Shown one piece after another: positions 21,297 through 32,869 of a stretch of 64,000 nt of DNA. Numbering within the stretch: the first letter of the stretch is position 1; every line of letters starts with the position of its first letter. The stretch is from Cytospora piceicola (lineage: Eukaryota; Ascomycota; Sordariomycetes; Diaporthales; Cytosporaceae), in assembly GCA_023375675.1 (NCBI GenBank), contig JALQBC010000036.1, positions 124,001-188,000 of the forward strand. The letters run 5' to 3'. The translations under genes were made by a program, and so were the position numbers. The notes under the pieces were generated by a model, which was not told where the DNA came from, did no database searches, and saw only the letters and a list, made by a program, of their open reading frames with translations.

Positions 21297-22797
21297 ATGG
21301 ATTTCTTACAGGTGAGTCAATGGAAAACTTGGAATTACCCTAAATTGTACCGTTCTACGGTCCGCTAACCACCTGATTCACAGCGCCTCGCCAAATTCCT
21401 TGACCGGCCTCTCTTCCCTTGGAAGAAGCTGATTATCGGATTCTCCCTTGCGCAATATCTCTTCGAGGGTTTCCTTTCTCTCCGCCAATACCAGGTTTTG
21501 AAGAAGACGAAGCCACCAACGGTTTTGCAACAGGAAATTTCACAGGAAACATACGACAAGAGCCAAGCATACGGTCGCGCCAAAGCCAAGTTCAACTTCA
21601 TCAACGGTATCTGGGGTCAGGTCACCAACATTGCCTTCATTCAGTTCGATATTCTCCCGAAACTCTGGTCATGGACCGGTCACCTGCTTCTTCAGTTTGC
21701 GCCCGCTCGTTTCTCCGGTGAAATTACACACTCGATCATCTTCGTCTTGGCTTTCACGGTCATCAACCAGGTCATGTCTCTACCCAGCTCTGTCTACAGC
21801 ACATTTGTCTTGGAGGAAAAGTTCGGCTTCAACAAGCAAACCCCACAGCTCTTCGTGACGGATATGATCAAGTCGCTGGGTCTGACCTTTGTCTTGACGC
21901 CTCCCATTCTGGCTGCTTTCCTTGCAATCATTCAAAAGACTGGTGACAACTTCTTTTATTACCTTTGGATGTTTGGCGCTGGCCTTCAGGTCGTCATGAT
22001 CACGATCTGGCCCATTGCCATTATGCCCCTCTTCAACAAGCTCACCCCTCTGGAGCCCGGTAACCTGAAGACTGGAGTTGAGGCTCTCGCCGCTAAGCTC
22101 AAGTTCCCTCTCAACGAGCTATACGTCATCGATGGCAGCAAGCGGAGCGCACACAGCAACGCGTATTTCTTTGGCATGCCTTGGAAGAAGCACATTGTCA
22201 TCTATGACACTCTGATTGAGAAGAGTGAGACTCAAGAGGTCGTTGCTGTCTTGGCCCACGAGTTGGGCCACTGGAGTCTAGGTCACACTACGAGACTTTT
22301 CGGCATCTCTCAGGTAAGAAATACATGACTCCCATCTGGCAAATGAAACCGACCAAAGCTGACGTCCATAGTTCCACTTCTTCTACATCTTCTCGTTGTT
22401 CTCCGTCTTCATCAACAACCAGTCCCTGTACGCCGACTTTGGTTTCAAGAGTATACAGCCCATCATCATTGGGTTCATTCTGTTCTCTGATGTCTTGGCT
22501 CCTATGGATGTGCTTATCAAGCTTGGCATGAATGTTCTGAGCCGGCGATACGAGTTCCAGGCTGATGCCTTTGCGCAGAACCTGGGGTACTCTGAGGAGC
22601 TCGCAAAGTCGCTTATCAAACTTCAGGTTCAGAACCTCAGCACCATGGATGCCGACTCGATGTATGCTAGCTACCACTTCTCGCATCCAATTCTGTCGGA
22701 GAGACTGAAGGCCCTGGACTGGCAACCTACAGAGAAGGTTGCAGTCGTAGACGAGAAAGACAGTGTCGCGAAGGCGACGGGAAGAGATGAGCTGTGA
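21297..22797 (+). CDS. STE24: CaaX prenyl protease 1 (Ste24 zinc metalloprotease)
   Basis: Exons 21297..21311, 21384..22313 and 22372..22797 give 456 residues. The first exon codes only MDFLQ before a GTGAGT intron of 72 nt; the second intron is 58 nt. The M48 zinc motif HELGH lies at 297-301 and the third ligand is probably E376 in RRYEFQADAF. Several hydrophobic segments (KLIIGFSLAQYLFEG, SIIFVLAFTVINQ, LGLTFVLTPPILAAFL, LQVVMITIWPIAIM, FHFFYIFSLFSVF, IIIGFILFSDVLA) fit the seven-span ER membrane barrel. The enzyme removes the AAX tripeptide from prenylated CaaX proteins and makes the N-terminal cut of a-factor-type pheromone. Length and motif position agree closely with yeast Ste24. Confidence 0.97.
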
Positions 22798-23286
22798 GAT
22801 GCTCGTACCAGCGTGAATCATTCTTGACCGGAATCTCATAAATAGAAATAGAGAATACAGGCACTTAGCACCTGAATTCCTTTTCGATGGTGGATCCGGG
22901 CGTATTTACTTAGTAGCCATGGAAATTATATACACATGGATTTGGAGTATCCAACCCAATAATTTTCAAATGGCTGTATCATGCAATGTTGATGTTTTCC
23001 CAAATCTACCGTATCGTAAGAATGACTGGGGCTGTGTTTTTTATGCAACCCCCCCCCCCCCCTCCGCCAACAACAGTGAAAAGGGTTAGGGTCTAGCCCA
23101 GAAATTTTGTGGATCGAAGAGCTTCAACTTCGAGCATCACCACCAAGCCGGCCGGCCGACAAATCAGCGAGCGCAAACCCCCGACGGACAGTCCGAAGCG
23201 CACGCGAAGAGTCTACCGAGGCTCACTCAACAGTTCAGGACCTTCGATATACAAAACGGAAAGCGACAGCTCGTCCATCGGCAACA
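22798..23286. other. Intergenic between STE24 and bL34m
   Basis: This is 489 bp with the STE24 3' flank and the bL34m promoter. It contains a long C homopolymer (about 23048-23061). No gene is seen. Confidence 0.5.
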
Positions 23287-23799
23287 ATGTCGCGCCTCTT
23301 CGCTCAGTCTGCGCTCCGGGCAGCCGTCCGTGACGCCGCGCGCCAACCAGGCTTCACCACCAGGTTCGCGACCACGTTTTTGCCTATGGCTACCCTACCC
23401 TAGAAGAACCAACGAAGCTGACAGTTGTCCCTCCTGCCTACTAGATCCTTCTCCTCCCTCCCCAGCCTACGCCCATCCACTTCCACGCCGTCATCCATCT
23501 TCACGAGGCGATCAACCGCTCTCCCCAGCTTCTTCACGCCAACACCCGCGGCGACCTCAGTACTAGGGGACGCCGCCATGGCAGACGTCGTCCCGGTGGC
23601 GGCCATCACGTCGAACCCGGCCCTCGCCGGCATCGCCTGCCAGATCCGCTGCGGGCCCCGTAACTACATGAACATGAACAGGCCGTCGAGGCTGATTCGG
23701 CAGCGGCGACACGGGTTCCTCAGTAGGATCCGCACGAGGAGCGGGCGCAAGATGTTGCTGAGGAGGAAGGGCAAGGGGAGGAAGATGCTGAGTGCCTAA
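23287..23799 (+). CDS. MRPL34: Mitochondrial large-subunit ribosomal protein bL34m
   Basis: Exons 23287..23363 and 23445..23799 give 143 residues. The 81-nt intron has a weak GTTCGC donor, a GCTGAC branch-like site and a CTAG acceptor; splicing keeps the frame (CAG + A). The last ~40 residues are the whole bL34 fold: NRPSRLIRQRRHGFLSRIRT, SGRKMLLRRKGKGRKMLSA. The preceding ~100 residues are Ser/Thr/Pro/Arg-rich with few acids (MSRLFAQSALRAAVRDAAR...), a mitochondrial presequence plus linker. It is a core protein of the mitoribosomal large subunit. Length and arrangement are as usual for fungal mitochondrial L34. Confidence 0.93.
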
Positions 23800-24414
23800 G
23801 GGTGGTGGTGGTGGTATACACCCCCGGCCCATGGATAGGAAGGGGACAAAACGGGCCTGGCTAGGCTTGTGTGGTGGGGGCCCTTCTGTTTGAGAGGGTA
23901 CCATGCACAACGACTCTTTGAGGGGCTTTGGACGTATATGGCGGACTTGGAGTCCGTTGGATGGCTGGCGGATGGGCGAGCAGCAGTCACCTGTCCCGCA
24001 GCATATGGAGGGACATTCGGGGATAAACATAGGAGCCAGAGGTTGTTCCATGTATATTTTCTGTCACTGACCAATACACCTTGAGTCAAGTCACCTCACC
24101 GATCGGTCGACGCGGTGGCCCGTAGTTGAGGTGGCATTCGCTATAAAGGCCGGGGATGTCCAGCCAGAGGCATGTCCCTCACCGGATCGTGTCTCCTGAC
24201 GTATGAGACCATCCCAAAATTCATCTTATACAAGCAAGGGTCACGGAGACGTGAATTGCCTGGCGATGTGAATATGATACGAGAAAACTCGCTCCTTTTT
24301 GTGTATATTACTGAAGTGGCCAGAAAGCCATACCCTCTGGGGTATACAAGAAGTATTGACACAAACACACCACAGCCGAAGAATCATCACTCATCAATCA
24401 ACAATCAGTCATCC
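23800..24414. other. Convergent intergenic (3' flanks)
   Basis: This is 615 bp between the stops of bL34m and the beta-glucosidase gene. It includes a GGTGGTGGTGGT run just after the bL34m stop. No gene is supported. Confidence 0.5.
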
Positions 24415-27400
24415 TCATACCGGCGAATCCAAGCCATCCTCACACTCCAGCGTGCTCGCGTCACACGCCAGGTGCAAAGCATTACTCGCCTCGCCAACCC
24501 AGAATTTATACGCCCCGTCCACCACCGGCACCACCCAGTTCTGCTCCACGACATCCCACACGCTCACGTCCTTCCTCGTAAAAGTCAGCTCCACCGTCTG
24601 GCTCTCCCCGGGGGCCAGCGCGCCCGTCTTCTCAAAGTCCCGCAGCTGGACGGCCGGCGTGTCGTAGGCACTGTCGCCAGGGAACTGCACATAGGCCTGC
24701 GCGACCGCCTTGCCGGAGAAGTTGCGGGCGCCCGTGTTGGTCACCGAGACCGAGACCGTGTACGCCGTGTCCCACAGGGCCTCGTTCCCGCCCAGGCCGC
24801 CGCCGGCCGCCGGGCCCGCGGTCTGGTCGGAGCTGTACCCGTCCGGGTAGGCGTACCCGGCCGTCTCCCCGCTGGCGACGGCGGCGCCGACGGCGGCCGC
24901 GGCGTCGGCCTCGAGCTCGGTCAGCCACGGGTAGAGGTACCGCCAGACGTAGAACCGGCTGTAGTCTGGGGGCTGGTAGGCCTCGGAGGCGGCCGGGATG
25001 GTGGTGTTGTAGTCGGGCAGCCCGGTCTTGGCGGCGCGCGCGGGCGGGAGCGTGGTGAGCTGGGTCACCTTGGTGATGGTCGCGTTGGTGTAGGTGAAGT
25101 TGGTGTAGGAGAGGCCGTGGCCGAAGGCGTAGCGAGGCTTGGTGCCGGCGGAGTTGAGGTAGCGGTAGTCGATGTAACTATGAGTGATACTGTGAGCGGT
25201 CTGGGGTATGGAGAGATCATATGCGGGTGGTCTGGTTACTTACAGTCCCTCGGTGTAGGTATCCTGGATCTGGCCGAGACCAAACCCGGTAAGGCTCACG
25301 CTGTCAGGGTAGTCATTTTCCGCAACGGGGATCGTGTACGGCAGGTGCCCGCTAGGAGAGACACTCCCGAACAGGACGTTGGTCAGAGACTCTCCTGCCT
25401 CTTGGCCAGGCAAGTGCGCAAAGAGGACGGCCTTGACGGAGTCCAGGTCGATCCACGGCTCAACTATGAGAGGCCCAACAGTATGGACAACCACAACGAC
25501 GTTGCTGTACTTGGCAGCAGCAGCCTTGACGAGCTCGTCGCCGTTGTGCCACGAAACCAGACCAGAGCTGCTACGGTCTCCGGCATTCCCCTCGACGGTG
25601 TAGGAGTTCTCGCCAGCGTCAGACGATATGAAAACAATCGCAACGTCGTCAGAGCTCGGAGTCCCGACCTCTAAGATAGGGAACAGATCAGTATAGTATG
25701 AAGTGACGTTCGCAGCGTTGGCTTTGATCGCAGTGAGAGGGTCGTCGAAGGTCTCGTAGCGAGCGGTCCCGCTGCCCCAGCCCATCCCGAGGGTGCCTGT
25801 GTCGCAGGAGCGGTCGAGGCAGGCGTTTGCGCCGGCCGGGTTGACCTGCTGGTCAGTGCCGAAGAGGAACAGCGGCGTGTCGGCGGAGAGCGGCAGGAGA
25901 TCGCCGTCGTTCTTCAGCAGGGTGATGGCGTCTTGGGCGACCTGGCGAGCGACTGTTGCATGGTCGGCTCGAACGTCCACAAACTGGTTGACGACACCGT
26001 AAGGGCCAGTCAGCGAGGCTGGGTGTAGAGGGCCGGTTTCAGTCGTGGTGTAGGAAGAGAAGTTGGGCTCCGGATAGTCCTCGTTTTGTCCCATCTGATA
26101 CCATGCCGCAACGATCCTGGTGGCTGCGTCGTCCAGCCTGTCCACTGGCATGGAGCCGTTCAATACGGCTGTGGTCATCTCGTACATCCAGTACGAAAAT
26201 CCCAAGAGCGGGATCATCGTATCGCCTGGCATCGCCATATCGAGACCTGCAAGGGCTGCAGGGACTCCCGACATCTGCGCCAACCAATCTGACATAATGA
26301 ACCCCTGAAAGCCGAGTTCATCCTTCAGCAAGTTGTTGATCAGATAGCTGTTTTGTGTGGAAGCGGATCCGTTAACGGCGTTGTACGCCCCCATAGCCGA
26401 CACCACACCGGCATGGACTCCCTCTGCGAACGGCCAGAGGTACAGCTCGTGCATAGTCCTGTCGTCTTTTGGTTGTTAGTGCGAAGTCGCCGAACCCCAG
26501 CATACTTGTTTCTTTAAGTTTTCTAAAAACCTACCAATGTTGGCACTGTAAGCCGCTTGAATGGGATTATACATGCGCCACTCTTCTTGTTCGTTTCCTA
26601 TTAAATGCTTGATCGTGGCCATCACTCCTTGCTCTTGGACACTACCAGGCTCTCGGGATCAGTATGAGCCCCAAGTTGGTCACCTTTGAGTCGAAGGCCA
26701 AACAGGAATGGTGGGCCTTTGAACGATACTCACCCCTTTATCGTCAGACTTCCCGCGACAGCTTGCAGCACAGGGTCGGCACCGAAACTCTCCCAACTCC
26801 TTCCATCGCGTGGTTTGCGTCCTATAGGCCCGACGGTAGGACCAAGATAGACATTGCAACCTTTGCCTCGGAACTCCTGGCCGATGGCCACCCCACGCTC
26901 ATACATCAGGCTCTTATCGAAAGTCGCCCCTGTAGTTATACCAGGCGGGAAGACGGTGCTGTGGTCTGTCTCTCGTACGCCGAGCGCCGAGTCCTGGATA
27001 CACAATTGCGGAAAGCCAACTCGAGGAGCACTTCCTGTCATGCCAACGCAGACCCTGTGCTGTCAGTTCGTGTTGTCCAGAGCGCAGATACTTGGGAGAC
27101 ACTCACTCTGATACATATTAGCCAACCGAGCAAGATAAGTGGTACGATTCGGGAGTAGAACTCACCCATGTAGATACCTGTGCCAGCCGTGATGTTGGCC
27201 TTCTCAGCTAGAGTCATGGTGTCGACAAGAGCCTTGGCCTTCTGAACACTGTCGGACCAGCTGTCGATCCAGCCCGTATAAGGGGTCGGGTAGTAAGGGG
27301 CCGCAACATATCCATCTGGTACTGCTGCCCGTCGGCCGACACTCGCACCTTGCGTTGATATAGCAAATAGGCTCCCGACGATGAGTCCGCGGGACCAGGC

Positions 27401-27418
27401 GCTGCTGTTTCGCGCCAT
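24415..27418 (-). CDS. Secreted GH3 beta-glucosidase
   Basis: Five minus-strand exons give about 889 residues: near 27162..27418, 26734..27054, 26535..26641, 25244..26465 and 24415..25177. The N-terminus [24 protein letters not shown] is a signal peptide. Glycoside hydrolase family 3 motifs follow in order: [70 protein letters not shown], and [10 protein letters not shown] with the likely nucleophile Asp near 288. Then come the second alpha/beta domain ([15 protein letters not shown]), [14 protein letters not shown], and a C-terminal fibronectin-III-like domain. Four junctions splice cleanly. The first does not: the consensus GTGAGT donor (at 27165) shifts the frame, and only a weak GTTCTA donor four bases later restores it. 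The enzyme would hydrolyse cello-oligosaccharides outside the cell. Confidence 0.88.
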
Positions 27419-29000
27419 GAAACTTGAAGTTAAGGAACGTATTAACCACCTGGATAATCCTCGCAGCCACAATATTGCTTGGGCACAGCACAACCTCTAG
27501 GAGACGCGGGGCGAGCGCGCCTCGGTACTTTGAAGGCCATTTCGGCCGAAAGCAACTTTTATACCTTCTGACATGTCTCGTCGGGGATCCGAGGATGGCA
27601 GTCGGCTCAGGCCGGGTAAAGAGCATGATTGTCATAGACCGACCCTGCCGTGTGTGTTCGTTCATGCTGTGTAGCCAAGAGCCTGGGGGTCTTAGCCCGC
27701 ATATCATGTAGAGAGGTGCTCTGAGTGGACGGAAGTCACGAGAGGATCGGAAGAGTGGCCATCAGTGACAGGTCAGATGGTCTTGTCTAGTGGGCTTCTG
27801 TCTCTTGTCTCGTCCTAACATGGTAACATCTGTCAAGCTGTCAGGCGTGCATAAGGCCTGCCCGCTGATCCCACTCTCCGCAACGGTGCAGAGCCCCATA
27901 CTATACGATATTATAGAGCCGTATTTATATATCGATCGACTGCCAGAGCACCTCGCATGATACGACACAATAGTCTCTAATAGTGTAGTGAAAGCGCCTG
28001 CCGACGGATGCACTGGATGAGAGATGTTAGCCGCATGTGGACAAGCACTGCGCCAAGTACACCTCTCCAAAGTTCATGACCTCGCGAAATCATTCCTGCG
28101 GACTAGGGAAACTCTTTTTTTTTCTTCTTCCAGTCATGTGTGAACTTTGGGATGATCTTACATTCAATAGTCCACGGGTTGTTCCTACAGAACATGCAGG
28201 GTATGGATTGGCCGCGTGCGGGGGAGGCTTTCAGCTCGCTCGTAATTTGCTGCTTGTGTAAGTAAGTACCCTAAGTAGGTACCTAGGTTAAGATACCTTG
28301 GTATGTAAGTGTTCCTCGTAATGTGGGCCAGAGAAACTGTCGACGAGCTTGGTTTTCGTGGATAATCCACGAATGATGTTGCAGCCGCTGCGATCTGAAG
28401 CATCACCTAACACTACATACCTAAGTAGGCATATACCTAGGTATGTACGTCGTTGCGTGCTATGCTGTCGGGAGTTTAAATCATCAGCCTCCAGCCTCAC
28501 CCGAGCGTTAATATCTCATCCATCAGAGGACAGCATATACCGTGCATCTCCACCTCCCAATGTGACAGTCGTGGCCCCAAGATCACTATATGTAGACACT
28601 GGAGAGTGGGGCTCTCAGATCAAGAGAAGAGTAAGATTTAGGCGTCCTTCCTGACCTGGCATCTTCCCCGTGTGCTTGGAGCATGTCATTCGTTCGGGGT
28701 CCAAACGTGCAGTATGGAGCAGCAAAGTCCAGTCCCGACTCTCCCGGGCGCCATTCTCTTGCAGACTACCAGTACTACCTAGGGTAATGTAGGGGTACAT
28801 ATATCCCGATCTCTTTTATACTCTTATGAGTGGTCATTTTACCTGTGACCGTTATTGATCCATCGGTTTACATGGCCCCGCCTCGCTGCACCCCGGACCA
28901 TGCAAAGTCGGTCCGGCAGTTCATTTGTGCGCAATGCAATGCCGGTTCGCGAACCAACAAAGCTGTGTTAACCCACAAACTGCGGTGCACATTCTGAAGC

Positions 29001-29022
29001 CGTTGAAAGGGTCCTTTCAACG
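29001..29022. repeat. Perfect 10-bp inverted repeat with 2-nt spacer
   Basis: CGTTGAAAGG and CCTTTCAACG flank a GT spacer. The near-perfect dyad is the size of a homodimeric transcription-factor site or a tiny hairpin. It lies about 1.6 kb from the beta-glucosidase start and 1.9 kb from the lipase start. Confidence 0.5.
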
Positions 29023-29157
29023 ATTGAATGTAAGTCGTCGCCTGCACGCACGGAAGAATACAGTCCGCAAGGTTGTCCAAACTGGGAAGTTGTTGCGCGT
29101 GCAGTCGATGGCCACAACATTGGAAATCAATGACGCGCATGAACTTGGTGTACTCAT

Positions 29158-29270
29158 TTCCTCCTTCCTCCTTCCTCCTTCCTCCTCCTTCCTCCTCCTC
29201 CCTCCTCCTCCCTCCTCCTTCCTCCTTCCTCCTCCTTCCTCCTCCTCCCTCCTCCTCCCTCCTCCTTCCT
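29158..29270. repeat. Polypyrimidine tract (TCCTCC / TCCTTCC)
   Basis: About 113 nt of almost pure C/T built from CCTCC and CCTTCCT units. It is a purine/pyrimidine mirror-type tract. It also creates spurious Pro/Ser/Leu-rich ORFs. Confidence 0.9.
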
Positions 29271-29442
29271 ATTTGCGCTGGTGTGTCGCGCTATTCCGTT
29301 GTGACTCTAGTGGGTGACAGCAGCAGCCTCATGTTACCCATCAAAAGTTATATCACCTCTGTGCCTTCGTGCCTTCCTATCCAATGTCATCCCCACGTTC
29401 TGCACCCATGGAACTGTCCAGGTGGAGTCTGAATTGACCGTT

Positions 29443-29534
29443 TACCTACCTAGGTACCTAACATATGTACTGCAGGTGGGTAGTTACATGATGCCTATCT
29501 ACCTAGGTAGGTAGGTAGGTAGATAGGTAGGTGG
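29443..29534. repeat. TACCTAGGTA-type repeat cluster
   Basis: Stacked copies of ACCTACCTAGGTACCTA and TACCTAGGTAGGTAGGTAGGT with short spacers. It is the largest of about ten such clusters in the window, all intergenic. Confidence 0.8.
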
Positions 29535-30930
29535 ACGGAGGTCCTTCCCTTCCCGATGTAGACGACCTCTCTGCTGGTCGCATGTGCATAGTTTCACTTT
29601 TCAATATCTTGCGCGTTTCCTCATCGTTCAATCGAATCACTCCTCCGTATTGTCTCGTCGTATCTACTCACGCAATTTTTACACAGACCTTTGGTCTGTA
29701 CACACCGCTCCGTACATGGCCGGTCGGACTTCGGTAGTGTACGGGGCTTTCAAAGGTCAAAACCTATTGAGACGACTTCTTCCCGGATTCTCACCAAGCC
29801 AAGTATGAATCGGATCATGCCACAGGACCACAAAACCACGGGCCAAGACAGAGGCCAAGACGCAGATCTTGTACCAAGATCCGGGTTCCATGGCCTTCGA
29901 GAAGATACAACAGAACAGCCCGACTCCCGGATTCTGCGTGCACAATACATGGTGACGATGGCATCAACCCACATCTCCACAGGGTCCGACATTGTTTCGT
30001 AAGTAGGCCGCTGCCGACAACACCGGCCACCTGCTTTCGGCGCACACCCGGGGTTCCCAAACATATCGACAACGACGGCCGGCGCTATCCAGCTAACTAC
30101 CGTCATGCGTGATGCAACGCAACCACATCGTACAGATGCCAAGTCCAACGACCCTAGTCATAAACCCAGAACCGAGAGACCCTGTGCCTACGGTTGCTCA
30201 GTGTATCTGTAGTGGGCTTGATTCCCTACAACTGGTCGAACTACGGCCCATCCAGGGTATTCGTACCTTGACACTGCCACACTTGTCGTACCACCTTCAT
30301 GAAGAGACTGTCGATCAGCTCCATAACACTTGACAAGATGATGACATGGAATATCTATGGATGAACATACGCGCTGATGTGATACGCAGCCAGCCACGCG
30401 CGGTAGCCTCGTCACTAGATAAGTTCAGATGCGAGAGGAAGATGTCAGGTGCGCCCAAGTCCGGCGGTCTTACTACCCTCCTTCATCCTCCACCCCTGTT
30501 CCTCTCCGCCATTCCGGGCCTCTCTACCCTTTTGAGCTGGCTCATGAGCGGCAGTCACTTTATTACTCCGGTCCCAGCTCACTACGGATGCACGCATCCC
30601 ACCCTCAATAGAAGAATCTGGACTTCCTATTGGAGTAAGGAAGAGGGAGTGGACTAAGTTGTCTCATCCCGAGGTTGGATCTTCAGGAACAACCGCCTTC
30701 ACTGTCAGTCAGGTAGTGCCCAGGCAGTGACCCCCCAATTCCAAAAGGATCTTCGGCCCCCGAGTCCATGATGACTTGCTGCATATAAGATGGGGTCGGT
30801 GCCGCACAACTCTCGAGGTTTGTGGTTTTCCCCTTGGTCTCATGGTGTTGTGAAAGCAGAGTTCTTTCCCCTGGAGATCCTACCTGCTTGAAGCCCATCA
30901 CCATCATACCGTGCTGTTCTACAAGGCAAG

Positions 30931-32137
30931 ATGAGGCTGTCCGTCGCGTCGTCCCTCTTTTTGGCCTCGGCCTTGGTAGCGGCGTCTCCTCTTGCTTCGG
31001 AAGGGGGTATTCAGTCTCATGATGGTAAGGCTAACCGAGCCGGGGCATTTTATGGTGGTGCCTCTAACTAACCGGGGTGCTGCCCAGGCACTGTCACGTT
31101 GACAACGGCGGTCTTCGATAACATCAAGTACTACATCCAGTACGCTGCCTCTGCCTATTGCAACAGCGAAGATGCTGCCGGGGCACGCGTGACCTGTGAG
31201 ACTGGTTGCCCCGATGTTATGGTTAGTGGTTCTGTTCTTTGTGCAACTCTACGTTTGCCTCGACCTAGATGCTAATCAAGAAGTCGAACAGGCTAATGGT
31301 GCGACCGTGATCGGCAGTGTGCCAAACACGACTGTTCTCAACATGGAAGGTTACGTGGCGGTCGACACGGTCAGGGAGGAGATAGTTGTCGCCTTCCGTG
31401 GCTCTTCCTCCTTGCGCAACTGGATGGCAGATCTCGATTTCGTCCAGGTATCATGCGACTACACAGAAGGTTGCCTAGTTCATGATGGTTTCAAGGATTC
31501 CTGGAACGAGGTCTCGGCGAATATCATCAAGTACGTCAAGCAAGCGTTCGCCACGTACCCGGACTACACCCTCGTTGTGACGGGCCACTCGTTGGGTGCC
31601 GCAGTGGGCACGCTTGCAGTTGTGGAGCTCAGGAACCTGGGCTACGCCAGTGACCTCTACACCTATGGCTCACCACGTGTCGGTAATCTCGCCTTCGCCA
31701 AGTATGTCACCAGCCAAGCCGGCGCTGAGTATCGCGCAACGCACTTTGATGACCCAGTACCTCGTCTGCCGCCCATCTGGCTCTTCGGTTACTATCACAC
31801 CAGTCCAGAGTACTGGCTAGAGTCTGGCCCAAACACCAATATAGACTACGACATCAGCGGGATCGACGTCTGCCTCGGCTATGCCAACACCACCTGCAAT
31901 GCGGGTACCAGTGGTCTGGACGGCACAGCTCACACGCACTACTTCCAATACACAGGCTGCGACGCCGCGTCCCAGAGCACGTATATACCATTCAAGAAGA
32001 GGGACCAGGCCGAGGACGGAAAGCTCTGGACACGCGATGATATATCTGACGAGGAGCTCGAGCTGAGGTTGAACAACTACACGTCGCAAGATGTGACGTA
32101 CTCTCAGCAGTTGAGTTCTAACGGGACGGCGTCATAG
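30931..32137 (+). CDS. Secreted class 3 lipase
   Basis: Exons 30931..31024, 31088..31221 and 31292..32137 give 357 residues. The introns are 63 and 70 nt, GT-AG. The N-terminus MRLSVASSLFLASALVAASP is a signal peptide and could be followed by a short propeptide. The alpha/beta-hydrolase lipase features are IVVAFRGSSSLRNWMADLDF (oxyanion region, from about 107), the nucleophile elbow GHSLG with Ser near 176, the acid Asp in HFDDPVPRLPP (about 229-230), and His in TAHTHYF (about 292). Cysteines C131/C137 and others suggest disulfides. Its closest relatives are extracellular fungal triacylglycerol lipases or feruloyl-esterase-like enzymes. A C-terminal tail of ~60 residues (KKRDQAEDGKLW...) extends past the catalytic domain. 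Confidence 0.93.
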
Positions 32138-32869
32138 TTTTGATTTGGATTCAGGATACCCAGGAAGAAGGAAGGAAGGAAGGCAGGAAAGAGGGGAGTG
32201 TTATCTCTGACGGATTCCTTTACACATAATTTGTTGTGCTGGAACGATGTAACGAGGTTACGATCGTATGAGTCTATAGGTAATAGCTAGGACACCATAT
32301 TAATCTCTTACACCCTGATGACTGAGAGGCCTGACGACATATATTCTACAGTCCAACAAGGGCTGTTTATTACGACCTCATGCTCCATCTGACGTGACCC
32401 GCGTGTAGACACAAGCTGCACAACGAAGCGATACGAGGGTTCGAACGCGAAATCAGAAGCACGTTATATGATGACAGAGTTCGGTCAAGATCTCATCTTC
32501 CAGTTGAAGTCAAATCATATATTTGCCAGGTATACTATAAGTGAAGTTCAATGTCGTTGAAGAAGGTGACCAGGTGGATACCACCTTTTGAGGGTTAGCG
32601 TTGATCAGCGGATTGTTCTTAAACCCAATGCGCTAACCATGGACCCTCACTTCTCACCTTCCTATTTTCCAGCCTGATTCAACCAACAGCTTCAACGTTG
32701 GGACAAGACTGTGAGGCTAGGACGCCACAAAGTTCAAACCAAAGCCGGCCAATCGATTTGAGAGTCTTGGCGAAAGGAAGGCTTGTAAACAAGTCGGGCT
32801 TGCATCCCAACCTTTCGAACACCCAACCTGGTCGGGTCACACGCCGTACCACCGTCAGCATCGCCAGCC
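32138..32869. other. Intergenic between lipase and Yih1, with structured element
   Basis: This is 732 bp holding the lipase 3' flank and the promoter or leader of the Yih1 homologue. It contains the multi-arm inverted repeat at 32562-32661 and a purine-rich AAGGAAGG run near 32170. Confidence 0.5.
32562..32661. other. Multi-arm inverted-repeat structure (~100 nt)
   Basis: Outer arms GAAGGTGA (32562-32569) and TCACCTTC (32654-32661) are perfectly complementary. Inside, AGGTGG/CCACCT (32572-32586) forms a small hairpin around ATA. TGAGGGTTAGCG (32589-32600) pairs with CGCTAACC (32631-32638) and ACCCTCA (32643-32649), interrupted by a 4-nt bulge ATGG. The last Gs of the left arm can pair with either block. 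The loop contains a further ATTG/CAAT pair. The layout is tRNA-like in size, but no tRNA A/B boxes or anticodon arm of correct geometry are present on either strand. It ends 208 bp before the Yih1 ATG. It could be a leader RNA structure, an independent small RNA, or a relic of a palindromic element. Confidence 0.55.

Larger units (their letters stand above)
27419..30930. other. Gene-poor 3.5 kb between divergent secreted enzymes
   Basis: The region lies between the starts of the beta-glucosidase (minus) and the lipase (plus), so it should contain both promoters. It holds three TACCTAGGTA-type clusters (28261-28310, 28416-28450, 29443-29534), a pyrimidine tract (29158-29270) and a perfect inverted repeat at 29001-29022. 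ORFs here look random or derive from the repeats. Confidence 0.5.

Noticed and set aside
24172..25674. 500-codon plus-strand ORF opposite the beta-glucosidase
   Set aside because: It lies antisense to exons with clear GH3 motifs and has no recognisable domain.
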